The notes under the pieces were generated by a model, which was given only the letters and a program-made list of their open reading frames with translations, was not told where the DNA came from and did not search any database. A program made the translations under genes and the position numbers. A stretch of 64,000 nt of DNA, taken from positions 48,466 through 112,465 of the forward strand of contig NZ_FUWJ01000016.1 of assembly GCF_900167455.1 (NCBI RefSeq), given 5' to 3'. Shown here piece by piece: positions 1-8,519 of this stretch. This DNA is from Enhydrobacter aerosaccus (GTDB lineage: Bacteria; Pseudomonadota; Alphaproteobacteria; Reyranellales; Reyranellaceae). How positions within the stretch are numbered: the first letter of the stretch is position 1; each line of letters starts with the position of its first letter.

Positions 1-1164
1 CTGCCTTTCGGCATCTACAATGGCGGCGAGGTGTTGCTGGTCGGCGTCGCGCCTTGGTTCCTGGTCCTGGTCTGGCGGCTGCGGCAGTTCGGATGGTGGA
101 CGATAGGCCCCCTCCTGGTCGGCGCGGCGGCGATGGTGTTCGCCAAGTTGTCGGGCCTGGTGATTTCCGGGGCCGCCATCGGGGCGGCCGTGCTGTCGCC
201 CGCCGGCCCCTGGTTCTCGCGCGACAGACTCGGCCGGGCGCTCGTTGCCTTCGTGACCTTGGCCCTGATGGGGACGCTCTTCTATTTCCTGTGGTTCTCG
301 CGCGGCGAGACACCGGTGTCGCCCAGGAGCCAGGTGGCGTGGTCTGCCGTCGCCAGCTACGTGACCTATGCCGTTTCCGCCACCGCGAGCGCGGCTCTGT
401 CTCTGGGAGATCTGGCGGCCTATGTCTTTCTGAATCCGGCGCACCCAGTCCTCGCTTCGGGATTGACGATCTACTGGCTTCTGCTGCCGCTGGCGCTCGC
501 GACCTTTGCGTTCGTGGGATGGCGGCTGCATCGGGAATACGCCGACTATCTCCGCTTCGTGCTGTTCCTGGGGCTCGGGGTCGGCCTAGTCCTGACGGCG
601 ATCTCCACGCGCGGTGCAGACATCGGCAGCGACGAGCGGCATCTCAGGATCGTCTCTCTCCTGCTGCTCGCGGGGATCGTCCACGCCGTCGTGACGGCGC
701 GCAGTCTGTGGCCGCGCGGGCTGTTCGTCGCGGTCGTGGCGATTTCCAGCGCCTATGGCCTGGCCTCGGCGGCGACGCATGCCGCCGCCGATCGCGCCCA
801 TCCGCTGGGCGTGCGCGGCTTTCGGCACCTGATCGCCGACGCGGCGACGCTGGACTATATCCACTCGATCGACGTTCCCGCACCGGACCGCCGCTCGACG
901 TTGATCTACACGACATCGCCGGAGATCGCGCTCGAGGTGAGGAATGTGCGGGTGATGTCCAATCACGCCGACTTCGAGACACCGGAAGAGCTGGAACGCG
1001 CGCGCTTCCACGGCCGCGTGCCGCATCTCTACGTCATCGTGCAGAAGCGCCTGGTCGAGAACGGCAAGGCGGAAAAGATGCTGCGCTCGTTCGTCGACTA
1101 TCCCTCTGACAAGTGGCGGGCGACGCCGGTCGGCGATTTCGTCAGCTTTGCCGCGACCCCATGA
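1..1164 (+). CDS. Multi-pass membrane protein, possible GT-C-type glycosyltransferase (5' partial)
   Basis: The frame is open from base 1, so the true start lies upstream of the window. The visible 387 codons show about eight hydrophobic segments followed by a soluble C-terminal domain of about 120 residues, an arrangement seen in GT-C glycosyltransferases that use polyprenyl-phosphate sugars. No diagnostic catalytic motif is visible, and the N-terminal loop that would hold it is missing. The stop overlaps the region just before a UbiA-type polyprenyl-phosphate transferase, a HAD phosphatase and a GtrA protein on the same strand, which suggests lipid-linked sugar metabolism. The function is inferred from context only. 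Confidence 0.7.
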   Translation: MPFGIYNGGEVLLVGVAPWFLVLVWRLRQFGWWTIGPLLVGAAAMVFAKLSGLVISGAAIGAAVLSPAGPWFSRDRLGRALVAFVTLALMGTLFYFLWFSRGETPVSPRSQVAWSAVASYVTYAVSATASAALSLGDLAAYVFLNPAHPVLASGLTIYWLLLPLALATFAFVGWRLHREYADYLRFVLFLGLGVGLVLTAISTRGADIGSDERHLRIVSLLLLAGIVHAVVTARSLWPRGLFVAVVAISSAYGLASAATHAAADRAHPLGVRGFRHLIADAATLDYIHSIDVPAPDRRSTLIYTTSPEIALEVRNVRVMSNHADFETPEELERARFHGRVPHLYVIVQKRLVENGKAEKMLRSFVDYPSDKWRATPVGDFVSFAATP

Positions 1165-1192
1165 CTGGCGATCCTTTGCAGGCGGTTCGACG

Positions 1193-2182
1193 ATGACGGA
1201 AAGTTCCAGCTTTCGAGAAGATGCAACGTCACCGACACGCGGGACGCTGATCGATTACCTTAGGATCGCGCGCTTCGACCACTGCACGAAGCATGTTCTG
1301 ATCGTTCCCGGTGTCGCGCTCGCCTATGTCCTGCGCGGGGTTCACGTCGAGTCGTTGGCATTGTCCGTCGTCGCGGGCCTTGCCGCGGCCGTGTTCGTCG
1401 CCTCGGGCAACTACGTCATCAACGAGTGGCTCGACCGGCATTACGATCGCTTCCACCCGACCAAGTCCCAACGTCCGGCCGTCCGCAAATCCCTGCGACG
1501 CGGCTATGTCGTAGCCGAATGGCTGATCCTGCTGGCGGCGGGATTTGCCTGCGCCCTGGCGGCGAGTTCGACGATGTTCGCCGTTGCCGTGCTCTTCGCG
1601 ATCCAGGGGGTCGTCTACAATATCCGGCCGTTCCGGACCAAGGACCTGCCGTACCTCGACGTCATATCGGAGTCGGTCAACAATCCGCTGCGGTTGATGA
1701 TCGGTTGGGCCATGGTCGATCCCACGACGCTGCCGCCGGGGTCGATCCTGCTGGCCTATTGGACCGGCGGCGCCTTTCTGATGGCGGCGAAGCGGCTGTC
1801 GGAGTACCGCGAGATCGTGGCAGCGCACGGCAAGGACCTGCTGGCGAGCTACCGCAGGAGCTTCGCCGGCTATTCCGAGCCGTCGCTTGCGGCGGCGTGC
1901 CTGGCCTATGCCCTGCTGTCCGTCTTCTTTCTCGCCGTGTTCCTGGTGAAGTACCGCATCGAGTATCTGCTGGTGGCGCCGCTGGTCGTCGCCCTGTTCT
2001 CCTACTATCTCGCCCTGTCCATGCAGCCGGGGTCGTCGGCGCAGAGGCCCGAGAGGCTGATCCGGGAGCGCGGTCTGATCTTCCTGGTCGTGCTGCTGGC
2101 GGGCGCCTTCCTGCTCCTGACGGTGGTGAACGTTCCGGTGCTCGACGGGCTGGTGGGGCAGCGATACATAACCATTCCATGA
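1193..2182 (+). CDS. UbiA-family polyprenyltransferase, decaprenyl-phosphate phosphoribosyltransferase-like
   Basis: A UbiA-superfamily integral membrane enzyme of 329 residues with about nine hydrophobic segments. The first Asp-rich motif is at residues 77-85 (N77, D81, D85) and runs into HPTKSQRP at 88-95. That HPTK..RP extension is typical of the 5-phosphoribosyl-1-diphosphate:decaprenyl-phosphate transferase branch (Rv3806c, NoeC) rather than of quinone or heme prenyltransferases. The expected reaction is transfer of phosphoribose to a polyprenyl phosphate. The ATG at 1193 is chosen over an upstream in-frame start because the hydrophilic N-terminus then has the usual family length. The stop overlaps the next gene by ATGA, implying translational coupling. 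Confidence 0.85.
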   Translation: MTESSSFREDATSPTRGTLIDYLRIARFDHCTKHVLIVPGVALAYVLRGVHVESLALSVVAGLAAAVFVASGNYVINEWLDRHYDRFHPTKSQRPAVRKSLRRGYVVAEWLILLAAGFACALAASSTMFAVAVLFAIQGVVYNIRPFRTKDLPYLDVISESVNNPLRLMIGWAMVDPTTLPPGSILLAYWTGGAFLMAAKRLSEYREIVAAHGKDLLASYRRSFAGYSEPSLAAACLAYALLSVFFLAVFLVKYRIEYLLVAPLVVALFSYYLALSMQPGSSAQRPERLIRERGLIFLVVLLAGAFLLLTVVNVPVLDGLVGQRYITIP

Positions 2183-2901
2183 GCGGGAGCGGGCGAGCGG
2201 TCAAAACGGCACCGGCTCGGGAAATCGATTGGGCGGCCGTGCGGCTCGTCGTGTTCGATGTCGACGGGACGCTTTACCGGCAGTGGCTGCTCCGCCTCCT
2301 GATGGCGATCGAGTTGCTGGCGCATGTCTTGCGCTGCCGGGACGGACGCACGCTGCGCGTGCTGAGATGCTACCGGTCCATCCGCGAACGCATGGCCGAG
2401 GAAGAACGCGTCGATTTCAGTCCGGCGCTGGTCGCCGAAACGGCCTCCGCCTGCGCTGTGCCGGAAGCCGAGGTTCGAGCCATTGTCGCCGAATGGATCG
2501 AGCGGCGGCCGCTGCGTTACCTCGCGACCTGCCGCTATCCGGGCATCGGCGCGCTGTTCGAGGCGTTGCGGCGCAACGGCACGTCGATCGGCGTTCTGTC
2601 CGACTATCGGGCAGCCGCCAAGCTTCGCGCTCTGGGCCTGACAGCCGACCACGTGGTGTGTGCCGAGGATGACGGGGTCGGCGTGCTGAAGCCTCACCCC
2701 AAGGGATTGCTCATGCTGATGGAGGCCGCCGGCGCGACCCCGGATGCGACGGTGGTCATTGGCGATCGGCCGCAGCGGGACGGGCTGGCGGCCCGCCGCG
2801 CCGGAGCGCGCGCGCTGATCCGTTCGGCGCGACCGATCGACGGATGGCAGACCTTCGCCCGCTTCGAGGGGGCGCCGTTCCTGCCGCTCCTGGTCGGCTG
2901 A
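2179..2901 (+). CDS. HAD-family hydrolase
   Basis: A haloacid-dehalogenase-superfamily phosphatase of 240 residues. Motif I is FDVDGT with nucleophile D27 and D29. Motif II is the Ser of GVLSDYR, the conserved Lys is in GVLKPHPKG, and motif IV is GDRPQRDG near the C-terminus. The start ATG overlaps the stop of the UbiA-type gene (ATGA), so the two are probably co-translated. In the mycobacterial decaprenyl-phosphoryl-arabinose pathway a phosphatase acts straight after the UbiA transferase. This enzyme may fill that slot by removing the 5-phosphate of polyprenyl-phosphoryl-ribose-5-phosphate; that role is inferred from gene order. Confidence 0.85.
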   Translation: MSGSGRAVKTAPAREIDWAAVRLVVFDVDGTLYRQWLLRLLMAIELLAHVLRCRDGRTLRVLRCYRSIRERMAEEERVDFSPALVAETASACAVPEAEVRAIVAEWIERRPLRYLATCRYPGIGALFEALRRNGTSIGVLSDYRAAAKLRALGLTADHVVCAEDDGVGVLKPHPKGLLMLMEAAGATPDATVVIGDRPQRDGLAARRAGARALIRSARPIDGWQTFARFEGAPFLPLLVG

Positions 2902-2906
2902 CGACG

Positions 2907-3290
2907 ATGCTGCAGTTGGTCGGGAAGCTGCTGCGCTATGGAATGACGGGAGGGATTGCCGCGATCGTCGATGCCGGCGGGTTCGCCCTTCTCGTCGGAG
3001 CAGGCATCGGTGTTGCCGCGGCCGGGATCTCGAGTTTCTGCATCGCCGCGCTGGTCAATTACGGGCTGACCAGTCGCTTCGTCTTTCGCCAGAGGAAGAC
3101 CGTGGCCGGCTTCGCCCTGTTCTTCGTCTTTGCTCTCGTGGGCGTGACGGTGAATGTCGGCACCATGCTGGGGACGATCCATTGGCTCGGCGTGCCACCG
3201 CTCGTCGGCAAGGTCGCGGGGATCGCCACCGCCTTCCTGATCAACTTCGCCCTGAACGCGACCATCGTCTTCCGCGTGCGGCCTCGCTGA
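2907..3290 (+). CDS. GtrA-like membrane protein
   Basis: A protein of 127 residues with four predicted transmembrane helices and the GtrA-family pattern: N-terminal LLRYGMTGGIAA, then a central VNYGLTSRFVF segment and a C-terminal FLINFALNATIVFR segment. GtrA proteins are associated with moving or positioning polyprenyl-phosphate sugars across the inner membrane. The ATG lies 5 bases after the HAD stop, so the gene closes a tight operon of membrane protein, UbiA-type transferase, HAD phosphatase and GtrA. A homologue (Rv3789) accompanies the arabinan precursor pathway in mycobacteria, supporting the pathway inference. Confidence 0.88.
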   Translation: MLQLVGKLLRYGMTGGIAAIVDAGGFALLVGAGIGVAAAGISSFCIAALVNYGLTSRFVFRQRKTVAGFALFFVFALVGVTVNVGTMLGTIHWLGVPPLVGKVAGIATAFLINFALNATIVFRVRPR

Positions 3291-3311
3291 GGGCCACTCT
3301 TTCAGGCTCGA

Positions 3312-4427
3312 TCAGCTCACCGAGACGCCGACGACGGCGCCGACGCCGTAGGTGATGCCGGCGGCGGCGAGGCCGATGGCGAGCTGGCGCACGGCCGAGA
3401 ACAGGGCCGAGCGGCCGGTGAACAGGCTGGTGCCGATGCCGATCGCCATCAGGGCGAGGCCGCTGGCGGCGAGGCTGGCGATCAGGGCGGTCGTGCCGGC
3501 GAGGAAGAAGAACGGCGCCACCGGGAAGATCGCGCCGGTCGCGAACAGGACGAAGGACCAGATGGCGGCCTGCCAGGCCGAGCCGCCCAGCTCGTCCGGA
3601 TCGATGCCCAGCTCCTCGCGCGCCAGCGTGTCGAGGGCGGTGTCCTTGTCGCTCAGCAATCGGTCGGCGAGGGCGCGAGCCTGCGGCTCCTCGATGCCCT
3701 TGGCGCGATAGATCAGCACCAGCTCTTCCTTCTCCTCGTCCGGCACCTCGCGCAGTTCGTCGGCCTCGGTGGCGATCTGCTTCTGGTTGAGCTCGCGCGA
3801 GCTGGTCACCGACAGCCATTCGCCCATCGCCATCGAGCAGGCGCCGGCGACCAGCCCGGCAAGACCGGTGAGGAGCAGGGTGCGCTCGCCGCCGGCCGCG
3901 CCCGCCACGCCCATGACCAGCGAGAGATTGGAGACGAGGCCGTCGTTGGCGCCCAGCACCGCAGCGCGCAGCGTGTTGCCGCCGCCGCGATGTCGGCCCT
4001 CGAGCATGGCGAGCGTCGGTCCGGCGACGCCGCCGTCCTGGCCGGCGATGGCGCGCATGATGCGCGCGTGCGAGCGCTCGTCGCCGGACAGGCCGGCCTT
4101 GCGCGCGTCGGCCTGGTCGTCATAGGCGCTGCTGTCGCGCGTCTCGGCGGCGGCGAGCGTCGGGACCACGAAGGCGGGACCGAAGCGGCGCGCCAGCCAC
4201 GCCAGGGCGCGGGCGCGGAACGAGGGACGCGGCAGCGAGCCGCCGCCCTTGGCGCCCAGCCGGCTGCGCCAGAACTCGCCGTGCGCTTCCTCGACCGAGG
4301 CCAGGCGACGGAACACTTCGGCCAGCTTGGGATCGGATTCGCTGTCCGCCAGCGAACGGTAGATGGCGGCGCCATCGACCTCGCCCTGGAGATTGGCGCG
4401 GTAGCGTGCGGCATCGGGAGTGGTCAT
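3312..4427 (-). CDS. mbfA: MbfA-type fusion: ferritin-like (erythrin) domain plus VIT1/CCC1 iron transporter
   Basis: 371 residues with an N-terminal rubrerythrin/ferritin-like helical domain (about 1-140) carrying metal-binding candidates E16, E46/E47 and H49 in an EEAH motif. It is followed by a VIT1/CCC1 domain starting at LRAAVLGANDGLVSN, with several transmembrane helices to the C-terminus. This architecture is the membrane-bound ferritin MbfA described in Alphaproteobacteria, an inner-membrane iron exporter that protects against iron and peroxide stress and is usually Irr-repressed. No Irr box was identified here. The start at 4427 gives the usual N-terminus of the ferritin domain. It lies 10 bases after the upstream DUF423 gene. 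Confidence 0.87.
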   Translation of the reverse strand: MTTPDAARYRANLQGEVDGAAIYRSLADSESDPKLAEVFRRLASVEEAHGEFWRSRLGAKGGGSLPRPSFRARALAWLARRFGPAFVVPTLAAAETRDSSAYDDQADARKAGLSGDERSHARIMRAIAGQDGGVAGPTLAMLEGRHRGGGNTLRAAVLGANDGLVSNLSLVMGVAGAAGGERTLLLTGLAGLVAGACSMAMGEWLSVTSSRELNQKQIATEADELREVPDEEKEELVLIYRAKGIEEPQARALADRLLSDKDTALDTLAREELGIDPDELGGSAWQAAIWSFVLFATGAIFPVAPFFFLAGTTALIASLAASGLALMAIGIGTSLFTGRSALFSAVRQLAIGLAAAGITYGVGAVVGVSVS

Positions 4428-4437
4428 GGCGGCACCG

Positions 4438-4836
4438 TCATCGACGCGCGCTGAGGGCGGCGAGCGCGAGGGCGAGCCAGCCGAGGATGAAGGCGGTGCC
4501 GCCGAAGGGAGCCACCGCCCCGAACCAGCGCGGCCCGCCGAAGGCGAGCGCATACAACGAGCCAGGAAAGAGGACGCTGCCGATCAGGAAAAGCCATTGC
4601 GCGGCGCCGGTGAGCTTGCCGCCGATCCGTCCCTGGGCCGACAGCAGCACCACGGCCAGCATGGCAAGCGCATGCACGATCTCGTAGTGGCTTCCGGTCT
4701 GAAGCCAGTCGCGCGCGCGGGCGCCCGCTACCGTCGCCGGATCGAACCCGTGCGCGCCGAAGGCACCCGCGGCGACGGCGATCGCCCCGCTCGCGGCCGC
4801 GATTGCGATCCACAGTTTTCCGTTCGAGTCGTTCAT
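4438..4836 (-). CDS. DUF423-family small membrane protein
   Basis: 132 residues with four hydrophobic segments. It shows the DUF423 (YgdD-like) signature: an N-terminal GAFGAHG, a central TGSHYEIVHALAML and GGxxFILGWLALALAAL near the end. The function of the family is unknown. It is immediately upstream of, and probably co-transcribed with, the mbfA-like gene (10-base gap), which is the only context clue. Confidence 0.88.
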   Translation of the reverse strand: MNDSNGKLWIAIAAASGAIAVAAGAFGAHGFDPATVAGARARDWLQTGSHYEIVHALAMLAVVLLSAQGRIGGKLTGAAQWLFLIGSVLFPGSLYALAFGGPRWFGAVAPFGGTAFILGWLALALAALSARR

Positions 4837-4960
4837 CGACAGACCGTCCTTGCCTCAGGCGAATCGATCGCAGGGGGAGAATTTCCGTGCCGATAGATCG
4901 GCCTCGACCCATCGATGTCAACCTGCCTCGTCGCCACGGCTGCCGGTCGTTGCCGGGCGG

Positions 4961-5308
4961 TCAGAACTTGCGGGTCTCGAACTCGTGTCGCAGGCGACGG
5001 CAATGCGCTTCGAGCAGGACCTGCGTTGCCTGCAGCGTTTCGAGCATGGCCTTTGCCGCGCCCAGCATGCGGTCGTCGTCGGCGATCATGCGGGCGACGA
5101 GCTGGCGTTGCCGCTCGACGCGGACCAGGCCAGCCGCCACCCGCCGCTCGCCATTGTCGAGATGTTCGCGGCTGCGCGCCATTTGCGATTCTTCGTCGAC
5201 CAGGAGCCGCACGAGCGTCGCGCGCTTGTCGGCGTCCAGCTCGGTATAGAGCCTGTCGAGATACATCTCGACATTGCGTTCCCGAATGAAAACGTCCATC
5301 GACCCCAT
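4961..5308 (-). CDS. Small helical hypothetical protein
   Basis: 115 residues, almost entirely predicted alpha-helix and rich in Arg, Glu and Leu, with heptad-like spacing that suggests a coiled coil. No signal peptide, membrane segment or recognisable family motif. The ATG at 5308 is preferred over a longer in-frame start because a CGGAG ribosome-binding site lies 7 bases upstream. The gene is monocistronic between the DUF423 gene and a Bug-protein operon. Function unknown. Confidence 0.6.
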   Translation of the reverse strand: MGSMDVFIRERNVEMYLDRLYTELDADKRATLVRLLVDEESQMARSREHLDNGERRVAAGLVRVERQRQLVARMIADDDRMLGAAKAMLETLQATQVLLEAHCRRLRHEFETRKF

Positions 5309-5405
5309 GGGCAGCTCCGGGCCGTGCCTCGAGTCGCTACCTAGCAAAGCACGGTTCGCGACCGGCGGCACCTTCAATTTGGCGCCGCGCCGCCACCGGG
5401 TCCGG

Positions 5406-6392
5406 CTAGGAGCCGCCGTCGGCCTTGATCCCCAGTTGCTGGATCAGGGCGCCGAGCCGCTCGTGCTCGCGCTGCATCGCCTGGCCCAACTGCTCGGGCG
5501 TCATCGGCAAGGGCTGGATATAGGCGGCGGCCAGGCGCCTGGCGGTGTCCGGATCGGCCAGCGCCGCTGCCATGGCTGCGTTCAGGCGATCGACGATGGG
5601 GCGCGGCATCCCCTTCTGGCCGAAGAGCGGCAGGGAGGAGCGGATCTCCGCGTCGCCCACGCCCTGCTCGGCCATTGTGGCAACGTCGGGCAGCTCGGGC
5701 AGTCGCTTGGGGCCGACCAGCGCGATCGCCCTCAGGCGTCCGGCTTTCACGTGCTGCATGACGAGCGACGTGCTCACCATGCCGAGATCGAGCCGGCCGG
5801 CCAGCAGGTCCTGCACCCCCGGCGGCAGCCCCTTGTAGTAGATGGAGGTGACGTCGATGCCGAACTTGATCTTGAGCAGCTCGGGCACGAGATGCGCGCC
5901 CGTGCCGTTGCCGGAGTTCAGATAGTTGAGCTTGCCCGGATTGGCCTTGGCATAGGCCGCGAACTCGGCGATCGAGTGGGCGGGCGAGTCGGGCGGCACG
6001 CACAGCAGCGCGGTGCTGATGCCGATCATGGCGATCGGCTGGAAGTCGGCCATCACGTCAAACGGCGCCTTCATGAGGAAGGGCAGGGCAACGTGGCCCG
6101 AGACCGTGAGATAGAGCGTGTAGCCGTCAGCCGGCGCGCCCAGGAACATCTGGGCGGCCATGATGCCGTTGGCGCCCGGATGCGGGTCGATCAGCCACGG
6201 CTGGCCGAGTTCCTGCTGCATGGCATCGCCGACAGCACGGCCGGCGATATCGATCAGGCCGCCCACTGGTCCGGGCAGGATCACCCGGACGGGCTTGCTG
6301 GGATAGCTTTCCGCGCGCGCGGCGAAGGGCAGGGCGAGCGCGGCGCCGATGAAGCTCCGTCGCTTCATCGACCGCCGGTTTCGCTGGCTCAT
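5406..6392 (-). CDS. Tripartite tricarboxylate transporter (Bug/TctC) periplasmic binding protein
   Basis: A Bug-family extracytoplasmic solute receptor of 328 residues. The N-terminus has an RRSF twin-arginine-like signal ending near FAARA, then YPSKPVRVILPGPVGG, the first ligand-binding loop of the family. The later GDA..QELGQPW and GANGIMAAQMF segments are also typical. Bug proteins deliver carboxylic acids to TctA/TctB permeases, which are not encoded here. The ATG at 6392 overlaps the TauD stop (ATGA), indicating coupling; a second in-frame ATG at 6368 would start directly at the signal peptide. Ligand unknown, presumably the dioxygenase substrate or a related acid. Confidence 0.85.
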   Translation of the reverse strand: MSQRNRRSMKRRSFIGAALALPFAARAESYPSKPVRVILPGPVGGLIDIAGRAVGDAMQQELGQPWLIDPHPGANGIMAAQMFLGAPADGYTLYLTVSGHVALPFLMKAPFDVMADFQPIAMIGISTALLCVPPDSPAHSIAEFAAYAKANPGKLNYLNSGNGTGAHLVPELLKIKFGIDVTSIYYKGLPPGVQDLLAGRLDLGMVSTSLVMQHVKAGRLRAIALVGPKRLPELPDVATMAEQGVGDAEIRSSLPLFGQKGMPRPIVDRLNAAMAAALADPDTARRLAAAYIQPLPMTPEQLGQAMQREHERLGALIQQLGIKADGGS

Positions 6393-7225
6393 GCGCGATG
6401 GAAGGGTTTGTCGCCGCAGATGGTGACGCGGTGGCCGTAGCGCTTGTGCGGATAGTAATCGAACAGCGCATGGTGCTGAGCCGAGCGATTGTCCCAGAAG
6501 GCCACCGAATTGGGCTGCCAGTGGAAGCGGCACTGGAACTCGGGCGTCTCGATATGCCGGTAGAGCATCTCGAGCAGGGCGTCGCTCTCGTTCTTGCGCA
6601 GCTGCGGGATGCGCAGCGTGAAGCCGCGATTGACGAACAGCGCCTGCTTGCCGGTCACCGGATGGGTGCGTACCACCGGATGCTCGCCGTTCGGGAACTG
6701 GATGTTGTCGCGATCGGTCGCCTTGACGCGGTAGTAGTGCGCCTTCGAGCTGTCGTGCAGCGCCGTGAGATCGTTCAGCATCTCCTTGATCGGGGCGGAG
6801 AGCGTTTCGTAGGCGCGGTACATGTTGGCGAACAGGGTCGCGCCGCCGCCATCGGGCGGGACCTCGGTGAGATAGAGGATCGATCCCATCGGCGGCTCCG
6901 GATCGCACGAGACGTCGGAATGCCATTCCTCGCCGGCGACGCGCTTCGAGTTCTCGTCGGCCTTGATGACCAGGATCTCGGGATGTTCGGGGAAGGTGAT
7001 GGGCGCGTTGGGATGGACGTGCAGCGGGCCGAAGCGGCGGCCGAACTCCTTGTGCTGCTCGATCGACATCTTCTGGTCGCGAAAGAAGATCACCAGGTTC
7101 TCCATCAGCGCATCGTGCACTTCCTGGAACTGCTGGTTGCCGAGCGGCTTGCCGAGATCGACGCCGTAGATTTCGGCGCCGATGGTGGGCGTGACCTTGC
7201 GCACCTCGATCGACTGATAGGCCAT
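6389..7225 (-). CDS. TauD/TfdA-family 2-oxoglutarate-dependent dioxygenase
   Basis: 278 residues. The iron-binding facial triad is visible as H102, D104 (WHSD) and H251 (WDNRSAQH), and R266 is placed to bind the 2-oxoglutarate carboxylate. The N-terminal IGAEIYGVDL and LVIFFRDQ segments match TauD/TfdA enzymes, which hydroxylate taurine, aryloxyalkanoates or other carboxylates and sulfonates with Fe(II), O2 and 2-oxoglutarate. A strong GGGAGGAA ribosome-binding site precedes the ATG at 7225, excluding longer starts. It is first in an operon with the Bug protein and divergent from an IclR regulator across a palindromic site at 7305-7321. The substrate cannot be told from sequence. Confidence 0.87.
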   Translation of the reverse strand: MAYQSIEVRKVTPTIGAEIYGVDLGKPLGNQQFQEVHDALMENLVIFFRDQKMSIEQHKEFGRRFGPLHVHPNAPITFPEHPEILVIKADENSKRVAGEEWHSDVSCDPEPPMGSILYLTEVPPDGGGATLFANMYRAYETLSAPIKEMLNDLTALHDSSKAHYYRVKATDRDNIQFPNGEHPVVRTHPVTGKQALFVNRGFTLRIPQLRKNESDALLEMLYRHIETPEFQCRFHWQPNSVAFWDNRSAQHHALFDYYPHKRYGHRVTICGDKPFHRA

Positions 7226-7304
7226 GGTTTCCTCCCGCTTTGCGGTTTGTTTTCGGACGCATTCTAGGCGCCGCCGACGCCAGGGCGCGGCACAAAGTCG
7301 AGGA

Positions 7305-7321
7305 AGTCCATAATACGGACT
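7305..7321. promoter_or_regulatory. IclR-type palindromic operator candidate
   Basis: AGTCCATAATACGGACT, flanked by A and T that extend the symmetry to six-base perfect arms. It lies between the divergent tauD-like gene (start 7225) and the IclR gene (start 7374). Two nearly identical 17-mers stand at 22400 and 22530 around another IclR-controlled locus, so this is a likely operator for IclR-family control. Confidence 0.65.
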
Positions 7322-7373
7322 TGCATCCCGTCCCGCGAAGGACCCAAGCTGCCGGCGGAGGAACGCATTGGGC

Positions 7374-8138
7374 ATGTCGACCACCGTCATCGAACCGGTG
7401 CGCCGCAGCTTCGCGCTACTCGAGGCGCTGAGCCGGCGGCGCAGCACCACCGTCGGGGTGCTGACCGAGGAAACCGGCCTGCCCCGTCCCACCGTCCTGC
7501 GCTTGCTGCAGACCTTGATGGCGCTTGGTTATGTCGCGCGCCTGTCGCGGCAGCAGGGCTATCGCCTCACCGATCGCGTGCTGGGCCTGTCGGAATCGAT
7601 CCGCTTCGTCGACCACCTGGTCGATGCCGCCATTCCGCACATGAGCCGCTTCACCGCCGATCACGGCTGGCCGCTTTACCTGGCGACGCTGAGCTACGGC
7701 GCCATCACCATCCGCCATTCGACGGCACCGGAGAGTCCGCTGGCCTTCGAAGGCGCCGGACTGAACAGTCGCCGGCCGGTCCTCGCCAGCGCGCTCGGCC
7801 GCGTCTGGCTCGCCTTCTGCGGCGAGGAGGAGCGGCGCTCGATCCTGCGCGATATCGGCGGCCTGTCACGGCAGCAGGAAGTTGCCCTGAACGAGGCGCT
7901 CGCCCGTGTGAGCCGCGAGGGCGTGGCCTTCACGCAGCCGCCGCGGCCGACGCGATTGCACGGCATGGCCGTACCGGTGCGCCAGCACGGCCGCGCCGAC
8001 GGTCGTGTCATCGCCAGCCTGTCGATGCGCTTCCCGCGCTCGGCGATGACGGAACAGGAAGTGGCGCTGCGCTTCGGTCGGCGGCTGCAGACGCTGGCCC
8101 GTGCCATCGCCGTCGACACGGCCAAGCGCACGCGCTGA
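7374..8138 (+). CDS. IclR-family transcriptional regulator
   Basis: 254 residues. The winged helix-turn-helix is at about 5-70 (VRRSFALLEAL, TGLPRPTVLRLLQTL, GYRLTDRVLGL). The IclR effector-binding GAF-like domain follows, with closing motifs such as GMAVPVR and VIASLSMRFP. It resembles MhpR-like members. GGAGGA at 7357-7362 could serve a TTG at 7368 (spacing 5) or the ATG at 7374 (spacing 11); ATG is chosen, two codons shorter. It is divergent from the tauD/Bug operon and most likely controls it through the palindrome at 7305-7321. Confidence 0.88.
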   Translation: MSTTVIEPVRRSFALLEALSRRRSTTVGVLTEETGLPRPTVLRLLQTLMALGYVARLSRQQGYRLTDRVLGLSESIRFVDHLVDAAIPHMSRFTADHGWPLYLATLSYGAITIRHSTAPESPLAFEGAGLNSRRPVLASALGRVWLAFCGEEERRSILRDIGGLSRQQEVALNEALARVSREGVAFTQPPRPTRLHGMAVPVRQHGRADGRVIASLSMRFPRSAMTEQEVALRFGRRLQTLARAIAVDTAKRTR

Positions 8139-8184
8139 AAGCGATCGTCGGTATCAGTCGCCCAATATCAGGCGATCGTCGCTG

Positions 8185-8448
8185 TCAGTTCCGCGGCGGC
8201 AGCGTGAAGCCCGCACTGCGCAGCTTCTTCTCGAGGACGGCGATGCCGGCGGCGGTGTTGCCCGAGCGGCAGTCGCGCAGGGCACCGAGCGTCGTCATGT
8301 CGGGCGCCAGTCCGCCGTTGCCGCCGGCGCTGCCCATGTAGCGCAGGGCGAGAGCGCCCAGCGCCTCACAGTACGATGCATCGTCAGCATGGGCGAGGGT
8401 CGGCAGCAGGCTGCCGGCGAGGGCGATCAGGAAAAGTCTGATTCTCAT
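8185..8448 (-). CDS. Small secreted protein, paralogue of the gene at 8520
   Basis: 87 residues with a signal peptide (cleavage near THA/DD) and a mature part of about 65 residues with two cysteines. It aligns with the neighbouring protein: both have a YC-x-x-L motif after the signal, a second Cys, then a VLEK-L segment ending in LPP-R or LPAR. The family is not recognised. No ribosome-binding site is visible, because the U-tract of the terminator of the upstream paralogue runs right up to the start codon. Expression would need read-through of that terminator or an internal signal. Confidence 0.65.
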   Translation of the reverse strand: MRIRLFLIALAGSLLPTLAHADDASYCEALGALALRYMGSAGGNGGLAPDMTTLGALRDCRSGNTAAGIAVLEKKLRSAGFTLPPRN

Positions 8449-8449
8449 C

Positions 8450-8496
8450 CGAAAAAGAAAAAGCGTGTCCAGCCCACCGCGGGCCGGACACGCTTT
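8450..8496 (-). terminator. Rho-independent terminator
   Basis: A perfect 11-base stem (AAAGCGTGTCC at 8460-8470 with GGACACGCTTT at 8486-8496) around a 15-base loop. On the minus strand it is followed by a T-rich run interrupted by a single C. It should end the transcript of the small secreted protein gene at 8520-8771, yet it abuts the start codon of the paralogue at 8448. Confidence 0.8.
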
Positions 8497-8519
8497 CTAG
8501 CACAAGGGGCGTGCTGGCG

